Shown piece after piece: positions 57,589-64,000 of a stretch of 64,000 bases of DNA. The DNA is from Euonymus europaeus. Lineage: Eukaryota; Streptophyta; Magnoliopsida; Celastrales; Celastraceae. The position numbers and the translations under genes are program-made. The stretch spans positions 8,995,001 to 9,059,000 of the forward strand of contig OY756957.1 in NCBI GenBank assembly GCA_963580455.1, in the 5' to 3' direction. Each line of letters starts with the position of its first letter. Positions within the stretch are counted from its first letter, which is position 1. Under the pieces are notes generated by a model. That model did not search any database and was not told where the DNA came from. It was given only the letters and a program-made list of their open reading frames with translations.

Positions 57589-59743
57589 CAACTAGTTTTT
57601 AAAATGTATATATATTTCTCCAAAAAAAAAAACTAGTGAGTTGGGCCAATTAAATTTAGTTTTTCTTATCCCATTATTTGATTTTGTTTGTTTTAAATAC
57701 ATTTGGTCTTTTATTTTCCTAAAATTTTGATTGATATGTTCTTGTTATTATTTTCTTCTTTTCAAAAAATGTTGATTGTAGATATGTTTTGAGCTTTTTA
57801 TATTATTGTCCTCACACATTGTGCACGACACCTTTTCATGAGTCCAACAACTCGGGCTCAAAACCCTTAGGAGAGGATGGAGTAAACGAGACCTTTGAGG
57901 GATTTCAATCCCCGTGCAGGCTCGCGAAAAATCCCCACTCGACCCACTCCTCTATTAAGAGGGACCCAGGCTATTCTAGCAATGGACACTGGCGGGGGAA
58001 TAAGTCGGGAGCCTAGATTGTCTATAACCGATGACCATAGAGTTATAGGACACAGGAAACTACTTCTAACCTTACTGTGTAATACATATTGTCGTTATGC
58101 TTGTATATACGTGATTCTATTTAGTTTGTATATATGATATTTTGTTTTACTGTATATATACATATGTTATCTTGCTTACACATACATGATTTTACCTCTT
58201 TCATTTAAAAAAAAAAATATTTCACTCTGTTGTATATATGATTCTGTTTTTTTTTTACATGAGATGTTTCGATGTACATATGGAGTTTTTATATACGTTG
58301 CTTCTGTTTGTACATATATTTTTGTATATATTCTTGATCTTGTTCACTTTTACATTAGTTTTAATTTGCATTGCATGCATGAGAATCTTGAGCACTATCG
58401 AAATTGAGCCATTATCTAGAAACCATAAAACTGTGTCAGTTGAGTTGAAAGAGTAATATTTGCTCATAAACGTTGAAATTGATGAGATGTATGGATTATG
58501 GATAATTTCTTAAAATTCGATATGGTTCAAGACTCCCTTCATTACACATTTTTCATCATATTTTTGCATCCTTTAAATCTGATAAAAGTTTTTCATTTGC
58601 ACATGACAAAGTTACGGCCACCACTATAACGCTTGCTCGCAATCACGCCTCACCAGAACGTAAACACTAACTGAGTCTAGAAGTAGCATAACTAAAAGAA
58701 TAACTCGGTCTGTTAATGAATTAGATGGTCGATAAAGGAAAAAAAAATTCATTTGATTCAGATGCAAGATTAGACTTCCGATTATTTGGAGAAGGATAGT
58801 GGAGACATGAGTCTGTTGGATTGTGAATTGTCTCAGAACGGGTTGTCAAATTGTCTCGTATTGATAGGGTCGTAATTGCATAATAGATTTTATAGCGTTT
58901 AGGTTTGATGACACTAATTTGAAATGCGCACAAAAACTGGGGCAGTTTTTGGTGCGTCCCATTCGTTACCGTGAATGATTCAGCCCAAAGAAAAACTCTG
59001 ACCCGTTACTCAACTTGAATCCAAATCATTACTCGGATTTTTGTCCAAACCAAATTTACCCCAAATTCATAATTCAAAACCAAGCCCAATTTAAAATCAA
59101 CCCAAGGCATAATACAAAATCAAGCCCAATCCAAAACTCAAACGAAAGCCCACCACATTTTTTTAAAAATACTAACTCCATTATTTCAACAACAACTCTC
59201 ACATTTTTCAATACCTCTTTCCTCTTTATTCATTTTTTGACAACAACTCTCACATTTTTCAATACCTCTTTATTCATTTTTCAACAACAACTCTCACGTT
59301 TTTCCACACTTCTCTCATCTTTATTCATTTTTCAACACCTACCAACACATTTTTTCCACTCGTCTTTTCCTTTTTGTCTATTCTTCAAAACCGAAAATAA
59401 TTTTTAACTTCATCCTTACCATCTTATATATTCCCCTTTCTGGAAAAGAGGGAAAGATCAGTTGGAGGCCTGTGAGAAAAAATCAGAAGCTTTTGGAGAG
59501 CAGATATTGGAGAAAAGAAGAGAGAATTGGCCGTGAGTCTTAATAGGAAAGAGTTGGGGTTTTGGTTAGAAAATTGAAGATTGTCTGTCTCCCTCCGTTT
59601 ATCACCTCATCTCACTGCTTCCGCCAACTGTGACAATTATTCCACCTAATATCCCTGTCACACAGGTATCACTTGAGGTTTTGCTTTTGATTTCACTCAC
59701 ATTCCTACATTAAAGTCCTCCTATTTGGTTCTTTCGTGTCTAA
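57589..59743 (+). other. Leader of Tat/Ogre-like copy 2
   Basis: It includes the block shared with copy 1, T-rich ATATAT-bearing DNA (58090-58400), the stem-loop at 58926-58956, and from 59010 a C+T-rich leader with a triplicated phrase CAACAACTCTCAC (59190-59300). The frames 57789-58467 and 59015-59407 are composition artefacts. Confidence 0.6.
58926..58956. repeat. Stem-loop motif copy 3
   Basis: GCGCACAAAAACTG, loop GGG, CAGTTTTTGGTGCG: nine inner pairs, one bulge, four outer pairs CGCA/TGCG. It precedes the leader of the 148-codon ORF. Confidence 0.85.
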
Positions 59744-60190
59744 ATGGCTTCTACTTCGCTTCAAAATATTCTACAAAGGTTTTCAAGCCCCATCTTTGAC
59801 AATCATTTTTCCCAAACAAAAATCAATCATCTTTATCTCGAATTAGAAAATGAGCAGATTAATGTTGTCATTCATTATGGGGATGATTTCGAGCGTTCTT
59901 GGAGTTATCCTATTCTAAATGCTGATTCTGTCAAAATAGAATGTTTGCGTATATTTCATCATTTTAACCTACCATTCGATCTACGCAAACATATTCTTGA
60001 AATAGCACTATTTTCCCAAATCCGTGATCAAATTTTATTAGATCTTATTACTGATCATGTGGATGATTTTATCAATAAATTTATCACGGATGAAGAAGCC
60101 TTTCAGTTTGATGATCCCATTGATAATGATCTTGTTGATTTTTGGGATGAATTTGAGGATGAACCCGAAGAATGGGTTGATGAGTTCTAA
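59744..60190 (+). CDS. Intact 148-codon ORF of a Tat/Ogre-like element
   Basis: An uninterrupted frame with a good plant start context (TCTAAATGGCT), as at ORF1A (ATGGCTACC). The protein starts MASTSLQNILQRFSSPIFDN, has a mixed middle (VIHYGDDFERSWSYP, then FHHFNLPFDLRKHILEIALF) and a strongly acidic tail (DEFEDEPEEWVDEF). No signal peptide, membrane segment or known domain is seen. It occupies the place of ORF1A/ORF1B in copy 1: pyrimidine-rich leader before, stem-loop 114 bases after. It is too short and different to call an ORF1 homologue. An intact frame amid so much decay suggests recent insertion or selection. Function unknown. Confidence 0.6.
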   Translation: MASTSLQNILQRFSSPIFDNHFSQTKINHLYLELENEQINVVIHYGDDFERSWSYPILNADSVKIECLRIFHHFNLPFDLRKHILEIALFSQIRDQILLDLITDHVDDFINKFITDEEAFQFDDPIDNDLVDFWDEFEDEPEEWVDEF

Positions 60191-60303
60191 ATTGATGGCG
60201 TCCCATTCATATGTTATCTTTGAAGGGTTGCAATAAGTTGACAAGAAGTGGCGGATACAGTGGACTCAAAGCAACCTTAGGCGAGATTGGATCAGTGAGT
60301 GCA

Positions 60304-60328
60304 CACCAAAACTGGGGCAGTTTTGGTG
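60304..60328. repeat. Stem-loop motif copy 4
   Basis: CACCAAAACTG, loop GGG, CAGTTTTGGTG: a perfect 11-bp stem. It lies 114 bases after the stop of the 148-codon ORF. Confidence 0.9.
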
Positions 60329-60344
60329 ATTATCCCCGAAAATA

Positions 60345-62233
60345 TCGACTTGTGTTAATTCTTGATTAATTGACATGTTGTGAGGATAAATTGATTCGGT
60401 TTTTGAGGAATGTGAATTATGGGCCGCTTGTGACATTTGAATAAATTTTGGGAATGAGAATTATGAATTTCTCCAGAAACTAGGTAGCACCAATAATAAA
60501 AATTAAAAAGTCAGTTCAGTACATTACCACACAACTTTATTCAGATGATAAAACGTCCAAACATTACATGTCTCACTTAACTGAATCAATCACACTAGGT
60601 GAAGAATCAAATACACATAAAATGCTAATATCAGAACAGACACTAAAAACATCTTCACAAATAAATCCATTGCTCTTTCGATCAAGAGGAAACTCCCACT
60701 AGGCAATAACTGCGAACATTACAAATTTAATCATTGTTAAGAATTAATCATAGGATCCAAATAACTCATAACAAGTTTCAAATTTTCAGGCATGACATGT
60801 AATTAGGTCAGAATTATACAAAAAAAAAATGTATTTGTTGATTAAGGGATTTAGAACCCAAATGCCTCGGCCCATCACATATATCCAACAATTAAATGCA
60901 CTAGGCCCAATTTTGTCAAAAGCCCAACATCAAATAACAAGCTATACGGCCATTCACTTAAAGCCCAATGAATAAGCCCAATAAGAGAAATTTGTATTAA
61001 CGTTTGAAGCCCGCCTGATCAGGCCCAACCCATTTAGAACCCAAATGCCTCGGCCCCAGATTTCTGAACCAACCCTACGACGAAGAAAGGCGAAGAACAG
61101 CCAGCGCTGCTGGAAGAAGAAAATGAGAAAAAGGCACCAGGGATTCGATGAGGAAAAAGAAATTCCAGAGAAAAAACAGAATTATAAGTCTAAAACGGGT
61201 TTGTTCAGAGATTTTCTGGAAATTTTTGGATTTTTTTTTCTCTCTCTGGTTTTTCTGGGTGGTGAGACGATCTGAAACTCACTATACCCTCTGTTTTCTA
61301 TTTTCTGGATTGTATCTCTTAAAGTTCTCAGTTCAACAGAATACAAATTCCAGTTCAATCCATCACAAATAAACACATATACAAAGTCTGAATGCATCGA
61401 TCTATGAAGCAAATGAAATCACCAGACATCAAGCATTTAAATTACAGAAAGCCTAAATAGAGAGATATAGAATTGTTACCTTAAACGAAGTCGACTGGGA
61501 ACTGAAGAAAGTTTGAGGAAGAAGGATCGCTTTGAACGAGCTCCGAACGACGAGCAGATAATGTAGAGGATTTGGAGGGTGAGACTGGTAATGGACGAAC
61601 CAGTGAGCAATAATTATAAAGGTAGTGCGGTACTACCAATAAGGAGGAGAAGGAGAATTAAAATAAGTAAAAACACAATAATGACAGAGAGGAAAAGCCA
61701 GTGATGGGGTGTCAATAATGACAGCTCACTATCATTTTTTAAAGCGACTCCTATATACGCCTTTAGAGTAATTTTATATCTGCCTTTTAGAGAACTGACA
61801 GTCGCAAGCAAAATTAATACAGGCAGCTCGTGACCTCCAATAGAAAAAGGAAATTTTGTCCCGTTGTAAAAAGAAAGACAAGACCCGAGATTCAACCTTT
61901 TGAAAAAATGAGTCTATGATCTATTGAAAATTGTGTACCAAATCGGTATCTTGGAAGTCGTGACCCTTTAAAGATAAAATTGATTTATAGAAATTAAAAG
62001 TCCGTAACTTTTTAAAAGAGGATTCAATGATGAAGGTGCGAACTCAGTGCTACACATATGACAAAGATTTGTTTTAAAAAGGAAATATCAACTTATGAAA
62101 ATTGGTGGATATTGGCATCTTATGCTTGGGAAAATTTGAAATAAAAAAAAAATTGAGGTTGGAAAATATATTATTAAGAGATGACCAATTAGGGTAAAAT
62201 TTTTATGGGCATAAAATATATTTGATAAATGAC
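60345..62233. other. Non-coding interior of copy 2
   Basis: No convincing gene. The phrase TTAGAACCCAAATGCCTCGG occurs twice (about 60850 and 61033). The minus strand at 61440-61600 looks like a transcript leader ending in a GTAACAATT donor, so a reverse-oriented LTR or captured gene end may be nested here. The frames 61045-61412 and 61614-61895 have no recognisable domain. Confidence 0.35.
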
Positions 62234-62261
62234 GCGCAAAAACTGGGGCAGATTTTAGCGC
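62234..62261. repeat. Stem-loop motif copy 5
   Basis: GCGCAAAAACTG, loop GGG, CAGATTTTAGCGC: the outer four pairs are GCGC/GCGC instead of GCACC/GGTGC, with one bulge and one mismatch. It lies before the 71-bp array. Confidence 0.8.
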
Positions 62262-62639
62262 AGGCAGTAAACCGTATTGTTTTCAAGTTTAAATATTTGT
62301 TTTCAAATTACTATCATTCGAGTATTCGCTTAATGGAAATTTTGAAATATTTCATTCTAGCGTCTATTATGTCTTCTCAGGTATAGTTGTATTATTAAGA
62401 CAGATTCAAATTGAATATATGAATAAAAGATCAGAAATAATACGTTGATCAAATACAATAAAATGTGATTAGCAATTGCGCAGGTGTATAGTGTGGCACC
62501 GGACTTTATCATATTCTTATACATATGCATCAATCATTTTGAGGTTTTCACATACCCAATTTCATTATTTCAATTCTAAGTTAACATATTTTCACATTAA
62601 GAGATTTTTGAACTTTTAAGATTAAATTTCAGGTTATCT

Positions 62640-63240
62640 TTTGCATTAAAATATTTTTCGGATTAAAACACATTTCATCATCGGGATTCAAATTAAATTT
62701 ATTTGTGAATTCAAATGGCCTTTCATGGCAGATTAAAATTATTATTTGGATTAAAGTTTTGAATTAAATTCATTTATGGATTAAAATGGTCTTTCATGGC
62801 AGATTAAAATTGTTATTTGAATTAAAGTTGTGAATTAAATATTTTTGTGGATTAAAATGGCCTTTCATGGCAAATTAAAATTGTTATTTGGATTAAAGTT
62901 GTGAATTAAATTTATTTGTGGATTAAAATGGCCTTTCATGGCAGATTAAAGTTATTACGCTTTCGTGGCAGATTAAAATTGTTATTTGGATTAAAGTTTT
63001 GGATTAAATTTATTTGTGGATTAAAATGGCCTTTCATGGCAGATTCAAATCGTTATTTGGATTAAAGTTTTGGATTAAATTTATTTTTGGATTAAAATGG
63101 CCTGTCATGGCAGATTAAAATCAATATTTAGATTAAAGTTGTGAATTAAAAGTATTTGTGAATTAAATTAGCCTTTCATGGTAGATTAAAGCTATTATGC
63201 TTTCATGAGGGATTAAACCTATTATCATGGATTAAAATTG
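62640..63240 (+). repeat. 71-bp tandem array with 27-bp short units
   Basis: CTTTCATGG-type anchors begin at 62720, 62791, 62862, 62933, 63031, 63102 and 63173; full units are 71 bp. Extra anchors at 62960 and 63200 mark 27-bp short units. The unit is rich in GGATTAAA and ATTAAATTTATTTGTGGATT. Less ordered sequence from 62640 is probably older units. Confidence 0.92.
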
Positions 63241-63242
63241 AG

Positions 63243-64000
63243 AGTCAAGCCAGGAATGGCGCTAGTGATCCCGAGCACTCTTATGATTCGCCAAGTCGGG
63301 AATGGCCCTAGTGATCCCGAGCATTTAAAAAAAAATATGTATATATAAATAAATAAAATCATTTCCAATGATTTGCCAAGCCGGGAATGGCCCTAGTGAT
63401 CCCGTGCACTTTTAAGATTCGCCAAGCCGGGAATGACCTTAGTGATCCCGAGCATTTTATAAAATAATAATAATAAAAAAAAAATCGCCAAGCCGGGAAT
63501 GGCCCTATTGATCCCGAGCATCTTTAAATGAGCCAAGCCGGGAATGGCGCTAGTGATCCCGGGCACCTTTAAAATTTGCCAAGCCGGGAATGGCCCTAGT
63601 GATCCCGAGCACTTTATAAAAATAAAAATAAAAAATCATTTATAATGATTAGCCAAGCCGGGAATGGCCCTAGTGATCCCGCGCACTTTTAAAATTCGCC
63701 AAGTCGGGAATGGTCCTAGTGATCCCGTGTATTTTTCAAAAATTCATTTCCAATAAAATTCATTTTCAATGATTTGCCAAGCCGGGAATGGCCCTAGTGA
63801 TCCCGAGCATTTTATAAAATAAAAATAAAATATAAAATAAAATCATTTCCAATGATTAGCCAAGCCGGGAATAGCCCTAGTGATCCCGAGCATTTCATAA
63901 AATAATAATAAAATCAGCCAAGCCGGGAATGGCGCTAGTGATCCCGAGCACTTTTAAGATTCGCCAAGCCGGGAATGGCCTTAGTGATCCCGAGCATTTT
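63243..64000 (+). repeat. Array of thirteen 38-bp units
   Basis: Core GCCAAGCCGGGAATGGCC, CTAGTGATCCCGAGCATTT repeated about thirteen times (63243, 63287, 63372, 63420, 63486, 63530, 63576, 63650, 63698, 63774, 63858, 63916, 63962), continuing past the window. Spacers are AT-rich and of variable length. The core is the same as in the array at 22428-23115, same strand. Confidence 0.93.

Larger units (their letters stand above)
55220..64000 (+). mobile_element. Tat/Ogre-like retroelement, copy 2 (runs off window)
   Basis: Order: LTR (55220-57568), primer-binding site, conserved leader (57790-58050 equals 12240-12500), stem-loop (58926), pyrimidine-rich leader, intact ORF (59744-60190), stem-loop (60304), non-coding DNA, stem-loop (62234), 71-bp array (62640-63240), 38-bp array (63243 onward). 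No Gag-Pol domain is visible in the 6.4 kb of interior available. By analogy with copy 1, the 3' LTR should follow soon after 64000. Confidence 0.7.

Noticed and set aside
63243..64000. CRISPR-like appearance: 38-bp repeats with variable spacers
   Set aside because: Spacers are low-complexity AT-rich and of unequal length, units vary, there are no cas genes, and the context is a plant LTR element.

Overview
This is a plant nuclear window built almost entirely of nested transposable elements. I see no intact host gene, no rRNA or tRNA gene and no organellar sequence. The evidence for a flowering plant is the set of families: Ty3/gypsy chromovirus (Tekay-like) and Tat/Ogre-like LTR elements, Ty1/copia, hAT with BED finger, CACTA and an L1-type LINE with zf-RVT and RNase H. 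It looks like a repeat-rich intergenic or pericentromeric block. The species cannot be named from the sequence.

Layout. 1-2.3 kb: copia-like LTR fragment and unassigned AT-rich DNA with two adjacent perfect hairpins. 2.27-8.63 kb: a roughly 2 kb solo LTR split by a hAT element (3558-7908, exact 8-bp target duplication, transposase with one frameshift). 8.75-10.96 kb: copia LTR, primer-binding site and decayed gag. 10.9-31.0 kb: a Tekay-like element whose 5' LTR is split by a large composite of Tat/Ogre-like DNA (11.73-25.17 kb). That composite carries two related ORF1-type genes and no pol; the second ORF1 is itself interrupted by another hAT element (18025-21861, exact 8-bp target duplication). 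25.2-31.0 kb: the decayed Tekay-like gag-pol and 3' LTR. 31.3-41.0 kb: minus-strand copia remnants in which gag is fused to RNase H, present twice as a direct block duplication with the same solo LTR at the same site, flanking a minus-strand Tekay-like fragment in the order pol-LTR-gag. 41.4-42.6 kb: a Tekay-like LTR end amplified as three 118-bp units. 42.6-46.9 kb: unassigned DNA with a 408-bp inverted-repeat element. 46.9-48.0 kb: LINE 3' end. 48.95-52.68 kb: a CACTA element without transposase that has captured host gene pieces, one recognisable as MIC10. 53.7-55.2 kb: truncated LTR. 55.2-64 kb: a second Tat/Ogre-like element (2.35-kb LTR, tRNA-Arg-type primer-binding site, an intact 148-codon ORF, then 71-bp and 38-bp tandem arrays), running off the window.

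The most unusual material is the non-autonomous Tat/Ogre-like family. Both copies have pyrimidine-rich leader plus ORF cassettes bordered by a short stem-loop built on AACTGGGGCAG. It occurs five times, its outer stem bases vary in a pairing-preserving way, and the elements end in hypervariable arrays. The MIC10-bearing CACTA element is the second candidate for novelty. Nearly all coding regions are broken; the 148-codon ORF at 59744-60190 is the main exception.
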